DNA from: Taudactylus pleione
Taxonomy: Eukaryota > Chordata > Amphibia > Anura > Myobatrachidae
Length of the DNA: 64,000 nucleotides
NCBI GenBank assembly: GCA_031769625.1
Contig: JAUIMM010000188.1
Location: 13,833,501-13,897,500 of the forward strand
Direction of reading: 5' to 3'
The position numbers were made by a program, and so were the translations under genes. The stretch's first letter is position 1; every line of letters begins with the position of its first letter. Shown here one piece after another: positions 1 through 11,050 of the stretch. The notes below the pieces were generated by a model, which worked only from the letters and a program-made list of their open reading frames with translations, did no database searches and had not been told where the DNA came from.

Positions 1-570
1 AACTGTCCATTAAATAAATATATAGGGAACATTTATTGTGGTTAGATTTTTTTTTTATTGGAAACCCCCCTTTCAAAATCCTGCGTTTGCCACTGCATTT
101 GCTGTTCTGTTCCGCTTGTCCACATATTTGCTCTGGTTAAGTGGACAGTGGGTACAACGGCAGTTTGAAGGCCACTAAATTAAGATCAGAGCTGCCGCCC
201 AGTTATTACCCGGCAGTTGTAGAGAAGAGTAGCTACTGGGGACATATAAACATATTAGCGCTTCAGACCCCCAGTGTGTCCTGATATGTAATGTACATTG
301 ACATATTGATGGAATTTGATGATTGTAAATATTGATAAAAATATTAATGACCATAAAAATTGCTATTTTTGGATAAGTTTTAGATACATGTTCATGACCT
401 AATTTGATTGACATTTCCTGAGCGGTTTTTGAAAAAATTATTAGCCGATTTAAGGGGGTCTATTCATTATGACTTAATTTCTACATAAGCAGGTGATGAT
501 GAACATTTTCACCTACTTTTGTAGAAATAAAGTTTTGGGGCCATTCATCAAAACGGTGCAGGAAATATCA
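1..570. other. AT-rich DNA, no gene
   Basis: No coding region is supported here. The segment is AT-rich. Positions 450-560 read like part of a dispersed repeat (a 'gggggtctattcatta' phrase and later 'ggggccattcatca'), but I could not find both ends. Confidence 0.4.
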
Positions 571-695
571 CAGATTTCTCTCCTTTCTCTCTTCAGCTTA
601 CCTTTCTCTCCTGATGTGGCCCGCTGTCCCCATATACTAGTATCACAGATATGTCCTGCTTAACTTTCTCTCCTGAAATGGCCCGCTGTCCCCAT
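571..695. repeat. left stub of the 62-bp minisatellite
   Basis: About two diverged units of the array that resumes at 12513, recognisable by 'atcacagatat', 'cttacctttctctcctg' and 'ggcccgctgtcccca'. The stub ends with CCAT (692-695) directly before the ERV LTR. The same CCAT follows the 3' LTR, so this is the same array cut by the provirus. Confidence 0.85.
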
Positions 696-1129
696 TGTTG
701 AAGCTGGATTATTGGCTGAGACAAGATCAGTTTAAAATTGAATCACAGCGACGCCATCTTGCGACTGGCCACAAGACGCCATCTTGGAAATGAGATCGCA
801 AGATGCCATTTTGCGAATGGCCGCCCAAGCGCCATTTTGGATAAACTGACAATTAAGTACATATGGCGATATTACTATTAGCACCATGCGATTGCATCTT
901 TCACCATTTCTCATATACACATTAATACGCACAATTGGACTGTTAACTAGTCGCATTTTAGCGAATGCATAAGATTCTATATGAAAACGCTGCTTATTAG
1001 CTAAATGCGCTCGCATCTGTACCAAGTTAACTAGCGTCCTCATATCAAACCCTGCATATTCACACATTACATATTCACATACAAGGTTCCATAAGCTTTA
1101 AGGTATAAGATTTAAGTTAGTTCATTTAG

Positions 1130-1149
1130 TATAAAAGCTGTGAAATAAA
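1130..1149 (+). promoter_or_regulatory. LTR TATA-like box and AATAAA
   Basis: TATAAAA at 1130-1136 is followed eight bases later by AATAAA at 1144-1149. Both are kept in the 3' LTR (11805-11811 and 11819-11824). TATA and polyadenylation signals this close would mean a very short or unusual R region. Their roles are inferred from sequence only. Confidence 0.5.
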
Positions 1150-1747
1150 GATTATTTGGTAACTAAGGTTTTATACATGATAAGTAAGCCGTGTTTGGTT
1201 TTGTACTGATGCGTACTCTTTCAACAGAATTCTGGTATTATCGGTGTGGAGATCGTATCATGCATTCTCGACTTATGGACCGCAGAGACTTCAAGCAACA
1301 AAATGTATATGATATGAATAACTGTTAGGATGTTACATGAGGCGGGAATCCAGAGACCCCCAGTTGTTGGAGGCTGGGTTGGGTCTATTTGAAACAGCCT
1401 ATTAAACGCTCTGTAACAGATGCATCCCCCTTGGGAACCAATGGCATCAGCAACAAACTTCTCTATTGTGTTGTCTATTTCTGGGGGATATAAATATGTG
1501 TGCTTCAATACTGGGTTTTTAGTCTTCGTGCTGAATGCTTATAGACGAGGGATTTCTTGCTGATGCCTAACATCTGGTCCGGAAGCTCTGCGTATGTATA
1601 CTGTACTTGGGTCTGTATAATTCCTTTGCGCCGAATTGTGTCTGGATCAATAGCGTGTAACTGACTATACTTTTTACTTGATAAAAAAATATATATTCTG
1701 CGCTATGGATGTTATTTTGAAAGCAGCTCCTAATAAAATAATTTCAA

Positions 1748-1806
1748 TATGTAACAAATAAAGAGCGCTTGTGAATAAACATGTATGAATGTAACGCAAT
1801 ACCTGT

Positions 1807-1838
<32 letters not shown>

Positions 1839-2008
1839 GATTAGTAAAAGATGTTTAAAACCCTTTTTTAATTTTAGGAAAGTCCATAATTGACATCAGG
1901 GTTCCGATAACATGCCTTGCAGTGCGGTGTGATACTGGAGTCAGACGTGAAAAACTAACTGTCTCTCCCTATATCTGCCTACCTTTAACGGCTTCCGCTG
2001 CGTCCGGC
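1748..2008 (+). repeat. Penelope-like element: left inverted arm
   Basis: About 260 bp, the near-identical reverse complement of 3135-3389. It includes an interrupted A-rich run (1807-1836) that appears as a T run in the other arm. Identity ends sharply near CCGGC, marking the junction with unique element sequence. Confidence 0.85.
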
Positions 2009-2119
2009 TGGTTCCCTGCACGGGGTGATCGTCTTCTTCGTCCGTGTAAACGGCCCGATGCTGCAAAAGTGCAGTGTGATGACGTCACTATGTCTCTGCT
2101 GTGTGTCAGATGTGCGCTA

Positions 2120-2160
2120 AAACCAACGCGTTTCAGGCTCCTGGCCCTTTTTCAAGGATA
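2120..2160 (-). other. possible decayed hammerhead ribozyme motif
   Basis: On the minus strand, just downstream of the endonuclease ORF, lies CTTGAAAAAGG, a short hairpin-like spacer, then GAAACGCGTTGG. Hammerhead ribozymes are known in Penelope-like terminal repeats, with a CTGATGA box and a GAAA box. Here the first box would be degenerate, so I treat this as a remnant at best. Confidence 0.25.
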
Positions 2161-2386
2161 GCGTTCCATCCTGTGTGCTCCATTTTATTGAAAGATTTAA
2201 TTGATTCAATTAAAAACCTAATTCTATAATTAGGTATAATTAGGTATAATTTCCTTTTAGAAATAAATAAAAATTAAGGTATTGCGTTTTTGTGTTTTTA
2301 TTATGAGAATGGTATTATATTATAAAAAGTGATGTAAAAATTAGAGAAATTTAAGCAATGTATAGAATTAATTGATTAATAGGTAT

Positions 2387-3133
2387 TTAAAGGAAAGCAT
2401 TTATCTCTATATCCATATTTAAACCTGCAGGTTGCAAGGTTTGCATCCAGAAAATCCATTTTGTTTCCTTTTTTCTCAATTCTTTTGAAATGTCACCTCC
2501 TCTCCAGTTAGGGCAGATTTTCTGTATGCCCATAAATGACAAACCAGAGGGATTTCGGTTGTGATGGTCTAGAAAGTGTTTGGACACGCTATGTGTCTGT
2601 AAACCTTTCTTGATGTTGAAAATATGCTCAGCAATTCTTATTTTTAGTTTTCTTTTTGTCTGACCAATATATTGGAATCCACAGGGACATTCAAGTAAAT
2701 AAATTACTGCTTCTGTATCACAAGTGATAGTATCCATAATTTTGTAACTCTTATTTGATACATTTGATTTGAATCCAGTTAATGGTTGTGTCGATTGTTT
2801 TCTTAAAGTTTTGCATGGTAAACAGTTCAAACAGAAAAAATGACCTTTCTTTTTGTTCCCAAAGTTGGCTCCATTATTTAAATGAGTATGACTTTTCACC
2901 AATTGATGCTTGAGGTTGCATGCTTTTTTGTAAATAATTTTTGGTTTTGTTGGAATGACTGATTTCAATTTATTGTCCAGAAGCAATATATGCCAATGCT
3001 TATTCAATATAGATTCAATTACATGATGTTGACTATTAAATTGTGTGACAAAGGCTATATTGAAATCCTCCTTTGTATTGCGTTCTTTATATAAAAGTGT
3101 ATCCTTCCTCTCTTTAAGCGATATCTCTTCTAA
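2387..3133 (-). pseudogene. Penelope-like polyprotein, C-terminal part with GIY-YIG endonuclease
   Basis: An open frame of about 248 codons, read from 3133 down to 2387 and lacking its N-terminal part. The first ~80 residues resemble the RT thumb/linker (KHWHILLLD, then a KSH motif). A cysteine cluster FFCLNCLPC follows. The GIY-YIG endonuclease core comes next: IYLLECPCGFQYIGQTKRK, downstream arginine and histidines, and a late glutamate in RKKETKWIFW. In intact elements the endonuclease nicks DNA to prime reverse transcription. There is no internal stop in the retained part. The RT catalytic core is missing, so this copy cannot move by itself. The subfamily is not determined. Confidence 0.85.
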
Positions 3134-3134
3134 G

Positions 3135-3389
3135 GCCGGACGGAGCGGAAGCCGTTAAAGGTAGGCAGATATAGGGAGAGACAGTTAGTTTTTCACGTCT
3201 GACTCCAGTATCACACCGCACTGCAAGGCATGTTATCGGAACCCTGATGTCAATTATGGACTTTCCTAAAATTAAAAAAGGGTTTTAAACATCTTTTACT
3301 AATCCCTTTTTTTTTTTTTTTTTTTTTTTTACAGGTATTGCGTTACATTCATACATGTTTATTCACAAGCGCTCTTTATTTGTTACATA
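3135..3389 (-). repeat. Penelope-like element: right inverted arm
   Basis: The inverted partner of 1748-2008. It is joined directly to the truncated 5' end of the ORF at 3133-3135. A long T run lies at about 3306-3331. Confidence 0.85.
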
Positions 3390-3560
3390 TACTTTTTACT
3401 TGAATAATACTTTGTGCTTTGGAACCACAGATTCCAGGTCTGAAGTCTTTATTTACTGTATGACTGTGTACGCAAATTAGCATCATCCTTAGAAGGTATA
3501 GGCAGGATATTAGAAGGTATAGGAAGGAGTGTATAGAGGTTCTAAGGCAGTATCGTTAGT

Positions 3561-3571
3561 TGGGGGCTCGT
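3561..3571 (+). other. primer-binding site, tRNA-Pro type
   Basis: TGGGGGCTCGT sits two bases after the 5' LTR and matches the start of the proline-tRNA complement used by many gammaretroviruses. The match stops after 11 bases, so the rest has decayed or a variant tRNA was used. Confidence 0.7.
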
Positions 3572-4389
3572 AGTGAAGTCACTTACCTTCTCACACGGTA
3601 CATACAGCTATCAATATCTCAGCAAAGGGTGGAGTGGCCACATGCAGGGTTTACCTGCAACCGCTTTGTGCTGAAAGATCGCTATCCATTTCCGTGTGAG
3701 CCAAGGAAGCTGACTAGAATCCAGGGACAAGAGAGAAAAAAGTTTGTTTTCCTTTGTTGATGGAACCTAACGTTTAAAGGGGTGCCGCAGTATTGAGTAC
3801 GCAGCTGAGTTGCAGTTTTGCACACAGCAAAGACGCACGTTTGCGTACGCAGCTAAAAAGTCGTCTTACGGTTGTGTGGTAGTTGCATTATTGTGTATGT
3901 GACTGGTCGCACAATAGCATATACGTACTTCCGGTTGTGCTGCCACATGTTTAAACAAAGCCGTTGAGGTTTACATTTTTCAATTGTTATCAATATCTGG
4001 GTTAAAGTGTATTTTTCTGCGCAGGAAAAAGTGTGTAACAGTGAGTATTTGTTGGTAGGGGTAACTTGTTCCCTACAGTTAAAGGTACTGTATGACCTTT
4101 AAGGGCTAAGTGCTAGTCGCTCGGTAAGCAGCTTACCGTTCTATACATAGTAGCAGGTGTACATGTTGTCTTTGTTGTAGAGAGGTGCGTGGAAGTAGCC
4201 GACATACAAACTTCCATAGGTGTGGAAGTTGCCTTACTAAATCTTATCCGGGTGTGGAAGTTGCCTTTTTCAAATCTTATCCAGGTGTGTGGGCGCTGCC
4301 GACTTAAATCGTCCACGGGTAAGTGAAAGTATCTTGATTGTCTTTCACCAGTTTAAATCTTTTTTGAAAAGCGTAGGAGTTGTCTCAGA
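3572..4389 (+). other. ERV leader with candidate splice donor
   Basis: A noncoding leader of about 0.8 kb. Positions 4195-4295 hold about three imperfect copies of a roughly 45-bp phrase (ggtgtggaagttgcc). CACGG|GTAAGTG with GT at 4319-4320 is a good candidate donor for a spliced env RNA. No long coding frame is supported. Confidence 0.55.
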
Positions 4390-6294
4390 ATGGGAGCCAC
4401 GCAAACAGTAGAGATGTTAGGCAATGATGTGCTGCTAATGGAGGCTCCGATTGGATTGGCCCATCGTATTATGCATACTAAGTATGGTACTTATGCGATA
4501 AGGTATTGTGATGTATGTTTGAAAATGACGATGAAGAGTTAGACCGTTTCTCAGAATTGGTAGTTTTGATAAAAATATATTAGATAATGTCTGGGATCAC
4601 ATCAGTCTGATGCGCTCCCAAGAGAAAAAGGTGAAATATTATGAATGTTTAAAGGTGTGGCAGCATGAAGGGGATGCGTGGCTTAAAAATGCGCAAGTGA
4701 CGCAAACTAGCATCGCGAGCGCATTGCCAGATAATACATCCACGACGCTAAATTGCAATACGGGCGAGCCACAAAATGGCGCGCACGTACGGCAAGGTAG
4801 CATTGTGGAGAGTATTGTCTGCAGTTCACGCTCACCTCCCCCACCTTATATGGACGGAGGTGCAAGTACAGTTACCAAAAATACCCATAAAAATGTAACA
4901 AGCAATTTGTACCCTCTCTTAAGCAACCATAAAGAAAATGTTTATGATGTGGATGATGAGCCTATTGTAATGTCTGCTGTTTCCCATGCTTTGCAAATGA
5001 TAGATGCTGCATCACCACAATCACGAGTGATGCCGCCATCTCCATTGGTAACAGCAAGGGAAGTGTTAACACCCTCTGCACCCGTAGAGGAAGTTGTTAA
5101 TACCATACATAGCAGCAACAGATTAAACCCCCAGCCAGGTAACAAGGTTAAAGGTAGCAGCGCTACCGGTCTGCATCCCATTCGGACGATAACTGCGAAC
5201 AGTGTAGTGCCCACGAGGGAAGTAGTTATGCATTGTCCCTGGACAAGAGCAGAACTAAATTCCATCATAAATGATTTCCCCGATCCCAAAAAGTAACTAG
5301 CCAAATGTCAGAGATTTTTGAGAAATTTGGGTAGTTCACATGAACCAACTAATAAAGATTGGCATGTGGTGTTAAGGGCCTGTCTACCACGCAATACCGA
5401 CGTGACAAAATTTATCACGGATTGTGTATTGGATGGTGACGTTCCCTTAACAGACCAAGTAAACCAAGGTAACATTTCCCGCATTATAACTCAATTGGAT
5501 ATATATATTTTCCAGTAGTAGTTAACTGGAACAAAATTTTCACCATTAAGCAAAAGGAGAGTGAATCTGCAGAAGATTATTGCGATCGGGCTCTGCAGGC
5601 TATCACCCAGTACACTGGGACAGAAGATATTAAAGATAGCACTCACCTCAGGGGAATGATAGTTACAGTACTCATGGATGGTCTGAAAGAGAATTTAAAG
5701 ACTCTGGTTCAGACCTCACAGCCTGGCTGGAGGGGACTCACAATAGATACCCTCACAGAAACTGCCATAGAACATGATAAAAACATCTCAAAGAAGAGAG
5801 AGACCCAGAGCGAAAAACTAATGGCTGTCAGTATCCAAGCTCTGGAGGGAATGATGGTAACATCACAGCCAACGGATACACTCGCACCTGCACACATACT
5901 TACATCTGAACAGATATATGCCCTCACTAACCCCACGCAACAACAAACAATATTCTATTCCACTAACCCAATACAACCACAGGTGCCATACTACTCACAA
6001 ACTTCATATCCCCCACAATACCCTTACCCTCCCTATCCTTACCCATATCCACCACCTTTACCCTCTGCTCAAACCTCACAACAACACATGTCTTCACCCG
6101 ATACACGAACATGCTTTAATTGTAATCGAACAGGACACTTAAGTAGAAGTACAGTAAAAAGAGTAGGAACCCCAAATCAGGGAAGACCTGGATATCCCCA
6201 TAAGGGATATGCACAGAGACCAGCAAATGTCCACAAGGCACCAGCTCCAATTGTGGCCGTAAATGCTTTATTGGAGAACGGTAGCCAACGCTAG
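4390..6294 (+). pseudogene. gag: ERV gag, broken
   Basis: Structural polyprotein remnant. The likely start at 4390 encodes MGATQ..., with glycine at position 2 as in myristoylated matrix proteins. This frame stops at 4540-4542. Matrix-like sequence continues in another frame from 4610, with a PPPY late-domain motif. That frame ends with TAA (5294-5296) within a capsid-like PWTRAEL region. Further capsid sequence follows in other frames (5318-5518, then about 5480-6294). Nucleocapsid is at the end: the zinc knuckle CFNCNRTGH is present, but the fourth ligand (a cysteine in CX2CX4HX4C) is replaced by Thr. At least three frame disruptions make it non-functional. The final TAG is discussed separately. 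Confidence 0.85.
6292..6294 (+). other. gag-pol TAG in shared frame
   Basis: Gag ends with TAG, and the same frame stays open for 22 codons into the protease-RT frame at 6361. This is the arrangement in gammaretroviruses and walleye-type epsilonretroviruses, where pol is made by stop-codon readthrough. The downstream RNA structure needed for readthrough was not assessed. Confidence 0.6.
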
Positions 6295-7440
6295 AGGTCA
6301 AGTCATACATGTAGTCTACAGATAGTCAGGTTAACGGGAAGTACTAGGGAAGAACCGGTCATGATGGTTGATGTAGCTGGTACTGAATATCCTTTTCTTG
6401 TAGACACAGGGGCGACCAGGTCAGTGATAAAATCTCCCGTTAATTTACAGGTGACCAACGAGACAGTACCAACAATGGGTGTAACAGGTAAAGTGGAACA
6501 TTATCCTTTAACAAAGTCCACAGAGGTTACTATTGTGCCGTTGCATACCAGGTATTCTTTCCTTCTGGCTGCTGCGACCCCTACTAACCTGCTGGGTAGA
6601 GATCTGTTATGTAAAATGGGATGTGTTATATATTGCACCACTGATGGTGTATTTTTAGATATCCCAGAGAGAGTTGCACACGAGGTGCAGCATATGTTGG
6701 ACACTCCCCAAAGGATAATGTATCACTCTACAAGTTTAAATGAAAATCCATCCCAGGTAGATGAAATTTTGTCCCAAATTCCAGATTCTGTTTGGACTAA
6801 GGATGGACAGTACACTGGATTAATGGCAAACTTAATCCCTGTAATGGTAAATTTAAAAATCGGTAGGCAAGCTCCAAAAATTTACCAGTACCCACTAAAA
6901 CAGGAGGTAGCGTTAGGGGTTTTTCCAATAATTGAGCGATTATTGCAACAGGGAATTTTAGTTCGTACAGCTAGTATAGCTAACAGTCCCATCTTTCCAG
7001 TGAAAAAGAGTGGTGGGAGGGGTTATAGGCTGGTACAAGACCTTAGAAGTGTTAATAAGGTGGTAGAGAGCCAATTCCCTGTAGTGCCAAATCCAGCTGT
7101 CATCCTGATGCAAATCCCATCAAGTGCAACCCATTTCACTGTCATTGACCTCTGTTCTGCTTTCTTCTCTGTGCCTCTCCACCCTGACTGTCAGTATCTA
7201 TTTGTATTTACATACAGAGGTGTACAATATACATGGACACGGTTACCCCAAGGTTTCATAGACAGCCCCAGTATCTTCTCCCAGGCATTGCATGACTGTT
7301 TACAATCTTTTCAACCTGCCAATGGATCTGTTCTAATTCAATATGTGGACAATTTATTGCTATGTTCTGTCTCGTTTATGTCATGTTTGAATGATACTAA
7401 ACTTTTGTTCATCTCTCGCATACATGACACAAGGTGGCTA
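6295..7440 (+). pseudogene. pol: ERV pol: protease and N-terminal reverse transcriptase
   Basis: Aspartic protease: LVDTGATRS carries the active-site DTG, and LLGRDLL is the usual second motif. RT follows: NSPIFPVKK, the fingers/palm motif VIDLCSAFFSVPL with the first catalytic Asp, and LPQGF. The last palm motif reads YVDN, so the second Asp of YxDD is Asn; polymerisation would be lost even without other damage. The frame is lost around 7375-7440 and RT continues in another frame. The neighbours and order match gammaretroviral-type pol. Confidence 0.9.
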
Positions 7441-9137
7441 AGGACAAACTACAGCCGTGCCAATCCAGAGTAAAATATTTGGGACACTGCCTAACCCAGG
7501 GGTTACGACATCTTACAAATGATAGAATCCAGGCCATACAGAACATGACACTGCCACAGAATCAACATCAAATCCGTATCTTCTTGGAAATGTGTGGATA
7601 CTGTAGAATGTGGTTCCCAGGTTTTTCTATTTCGGCCTTGCCTTTACTGGAATTAGTCTCTTCCTCAAAGCCCAATCGTGTCATACACACAGAGGAAACA
7701 GAGCAGGCTTTCCTTAATCTTAAGGATAGTCTGACAAAAGCTCCTGCATTGGGAATACCTGATTATGAAAAACCTTTTGATTTGTATTGTACGGAAGCCG
7801 ATGGTTGTGCTGCAGGTGTCCTTACACAAAAACATGGTGATGCCAGTAGGCCCGTAGCATACTACAGTGCCCAATTGGACACTATAGCAAGATCACTCCC
7901 CATTTGTTTGAGAAGTGTAGCAGCTACCGCTCTATTGGTGAGTAAAAGTGAGGACGTAGTACTGGGTCATGATATGATTGTCTACACTCCCCATGCTGTA
8001 TCTGCTCTGTTGAACTCAGCTCAAACCAGACACGTCTCTTCGGCTAGGTTTACCAAATGGGAACTAGCTCTAATCGCACCCGCAAACATCACTGTTAAAT
8101 GTTGGAGCATGCTGAATTCGGCAACCCATTTACCATATGTACAACATGATGTACAAAGGGTGGAGGGAGGCGAGTTGCTGGCGGGAGGTGAGTTCAGCGG
8201 ACATAATAATATGCACGATTGTATGAAATATCTGAATCAGACCATTATTGCTAGACCTGACATACATGACGCACCTTTAGAGAATGTAGATGTGACTTTT
8301 TACACGGATGGGAGTTGTCATAGACAAACAGACACAGGTGAATTATGTACAGGTTATGCTGTTGTAAATGACACAGACATCATAGAAGCTAAACCTCTTG
8401 GTCCTCCTCACTCAGCCCAGGTGGCAGAATTAGTAGCACTAACTGGAGCGTGTGAACTGGCAGCAAACAAATCTGCTAACATTTACACTGACTCGAGGTA
8501 TGCGTTCGGGGTGGTGCACGATTTCGGGGCTCTATGGCGTGTGAGAAATTTTATGGCAGCAGCAGGCACACCAGTTGCACATTTCCGACACATAAAACAT
8601 CTTTTAGAAGCAATCCAACTGCCCAAAGCGGTGGCAGTAATTAAATGTAAAGCCCATACATATGAGGATGATCCGGTGTCACTGGGCAACAACAGAGCCG
8701 ATGAAGCTGCAAAATGGGCAGGAGGGTTAAAAATGTTTTCTCCAACTGAAAAAATGATGTCTTTTCAAACAATTGATATGCTGAAATTAATTGAGATGCA
8801 AAATTTGCATTCAATTCAGGAAAAATCCATTTGGAAGTCCAAGGGATGTGGGCAAGAGTCCTCCGGGCTCTGGAATGACGGACAAGGTAAACCACTAGCC
8901 CCCAAGGCATATTACCCCAGCCTGGCTGAGGCAGCACATGGTCTGACTCATCTGGGAAAACAAGGTATGTGCAAGTTGGTGAGAGCATACTGGTGTGCAC
9001 CAGGTTTTTCTTCACAAGCAGAAAAGATAGCAATGTCCTGTCTGACCTGCTTGAGGAAGAACATAGGGAAAGCGATCCCTACCGAACCGTCCCACATTCC
9101 ACCGACTGATGGACCTTTCCAGGTGATACAAAATTGA
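7434..9137 (+). pseudogene. pol: ERV pol: RT connection, RNase H and integrase zinc domain
   Basis: An open frame of about 567 codons. It begins in the RT thumb/connection region (KYLGHCLTQG). RNase H follows: TFYTDGSC with the first Asp, then a glutamate in AELVAL, TDSRYAFG, and a late NNRADEAAK with the last Asp. The integrase HHCC domain is near the end: HGLTHLG and CLTCLRK provide His and Cys ligands. The frame terminates at 9135-9137 just before the integrase core, where the sequence shifts frame. Confidence 0.9.
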
Positions 9138-9903
9138 TTTCATCCAATTACCACCGTGCAGGAATCTTAAGTATGTATTAGTGTGCACTGACGTATTTTC
9201 TAATTGGGTTGAGGCCCACCCAGCGGCCACTAATACTGCTGCATTTACTGCCAAGAAAATTGTTCAGGAATTTGTATGCAGGTACGGTATCCCTAAAATC
9301 ATTGAGAGTGGCAGGGGTACTCATTTCACAGGTGATGTTTTCAAAATATGTGTAAGTTGATGGGTATTAATAGCCGACTTCATACCCCCTACCGACCGCA
9401 AGCCAGTGCCAAGGTAGAGAGGATGAACGGGACTATTAAAAATAAGTTAAGTAAAATTATGGCAGAGACTGGACTAGGATGGCCAGAAGCGTTACCTTTG
9501 GTCCTACATAGCATAAGGACTACCCCTAGACCTCCTCTAAATCTGTCCCCATTTGAAATACTGTTCGGTAGACAACCTCATTTGATTATAAGTCCACAAG
9601 AAGACTTGAAATGTAACAACAAGGTAACTGTCTAATGATATGCCTGAAACTAACTGTAATGATGTTGAACCAGGAGAATATGTTATGATCAGAAATTTCT
9701 TGCGTTCAGTTTGTTTGACTGATCAGCGGGAAGGTCCGTACCAGGTGCTGCAGACAAGTACTACATCTTTGAAGGTGGCCGAGAGAGATACCTGGGTCCA
9801 TTCCACTCACTGCAAAAAGGTCAATCAACCAGTGGAGAAACAAGTCAGAGACAAGGCTGATAGCGTGGACCCGTCGCTCGCGAGCTTGTTGCGGGAGGAT
9901 TGA
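9133..9903 (+). pseudogene. pol: ERV pol: integrase core and C-terminal domain, broken
   Basis: The catalytic core resumes at 9133 in a new frame: VLVCTDVFSNW has the first DDE Asp. The motif normally carrying the second Asp reads ESGRGTHF, so that residue is Gly. Another shift occurs near 9345. In the following frame the third acid is kept (KVERMNGTIK), with the usual NLSPFEILFGR. The C-terminal domain is in yet another frame (9640-9903), with GPYQVL and a VHSTHCKK motif like gammaretroviral integrases. With the second catalytic Asp gone and two frameshifts, integrase is dead. Confidence 0.9.
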
Positions 9904-9958
9904 AAAGGTCGTAGTGAGATGCCTGAACTAAGAGAAATTTGCAGGTCTTGTTGTGACA

Positions 9959-11050
9959 ATGGACGGGCCTGCTGTGTTCATTTTCATATTCTCTTTTAGA
10001 GTGTTCACCATCCAGGTCGGTTCGGGAATACCCAGTTTCTGTGATGGGAGACTGATTGAGGAAATGGGAACTGATGGCAGTTCTGATGGAGTGGAGTCAG
10101 GAGGAGTACAATGCCAATCAGGGGAGTGTCTGACCAATCTTAGTACTATTATTGTTAAGAGAGCTGTCATTCCGGATACTCGTGTATAAGTGGCTCTCCC
10201 CGAGTTCCGAAGGATTGTGTTACCTGGGAAGAGTATGACCCTCAGACATGTTGAAAGTCTTGGTATACATAATAACACACCATCACCATATCTTCACACA
10301 CAATATGAACACAGAGGCAAAAGAAATATGATACCTGGTGATGTGCATAAAGCCACTCAGTTAATTAGTGAGACAACTGGCTTTCAAGTTTTAGTCGCAC
10401 TGGATCCCACCAGGATTGCTCGGGGTACATTAAATTTTAGATATATTCAGGAACTTGCTAAATTGATAGATAATATTACCGAGCTGTACAATGACACATT
10501 CAGGTATACAGGTAGAGAATTGCAAGCGTACAAGAAAGAACTGGTGCAACACAGGCTAGTGTTGAATTATTTAACTGCTGTTACTGGAGGGTATTGCGTA
10601 ACGTTAGCCACCCAGTTTGGAGTAAAATGTTGCACCTATGTCACCAATGATACCAGCGTCCCTAAGGAAGTGATAGACAGGAAGATGGATGAAATTCTGC
10701 TGCTTAAATGGGAGTTTCGTAAGAACCATAATGCTTCAGTGGCTGAAGTAGGGGAAAAGATAGAGGGATGGGTTTCATGGCTGAACCCAGTGAAATGGTT
10801 CTCAGGTATAGGGGAATGGGTTCAGAAAGTGATAGCCAGCATAGGCAAATATTTGATCCTTATACTGATCGTCATCATAATAATTGGCATATGTGTCCGG
10901 TGTGTTCCTCCTGTGTTGAAGTGTGGAAAATGTAAAAATAGAGTAAAATGCAAGAACAAAACTATGATGGTGGTCAGTAATGACAATATGAATACCGAGT
11001 TAAATATACAACTGCATTACAACCCTGAACTAGGACATACCATCATTTAA
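9959..11050 (+). pseudogene. env: ERV env, short surface region plus transmembrane subunit
   Basis: One reading frame of 363 codons interrupted by a single TAA at 10187-10189. It begins MDGPAVFIFIFSF, a hydrophobic signal-peptide-like start. RGKR near 10312-10323 is a furin-type cleavage motif, leaving a surface subunit of only about 120 residues; typical gammaretroviral surface subunits are several hundred. The transmembrane part has a helical region, then GGYC with ten residues before CC (the usual motif has six), a tryptophan-rich membrane-proximal stretch, a membrane anchor near 10840-10900 and a tail of about 50 residues rich in Cys/Lys. The missing surface region is probably a deletion, but a naturally compact Env cannot be excluded. 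Confidence 0.8.

Larger units (their letters stand above)
1681..3387 (-). mobile_element. Penelope-like retroelement, 5'-truncated, with inverted terminal arms
   Basis: A 1.7-kb insertion in the 5' LTR, flanked by a 15-bp duplication (tatactttttacttg at 1666-1680 and 3388-3402). The 3' LTR has this 15-mer once, so it is the empty site. The minus strand encodes the end of a reverse transcriptase and a GIY-YIG endonuclease, the diagnostic architecture of Penelope-like elements. The ORF is cut at 3133, where it meets an inverted copy of the element's own 3' terminal region. Inverted partial terminal repeats and variable-length target duplications are typical of this class. Confidence 0.85.
696..3558 (+). 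repeat. 5' LTR with nested Penelope-like insertion
   Basis: It starts TGTTGAAGC and ends GTTA, matching the 3' LTR at both ends. Without the insertion (1681-3387 plus one target duplication) it is about the 1.14-kb length of the 3' LTR. Open frames on the minus strand inside the LTR are not supported as genes. Confidence 0.9.

Noticed and set aside
732..1067. Minus-strand 111-codon frame duplicated at 11407-11742
   Set aside because: It is duplicated because it lies in both LTRs. There is no homology or codon evidence for a gene.
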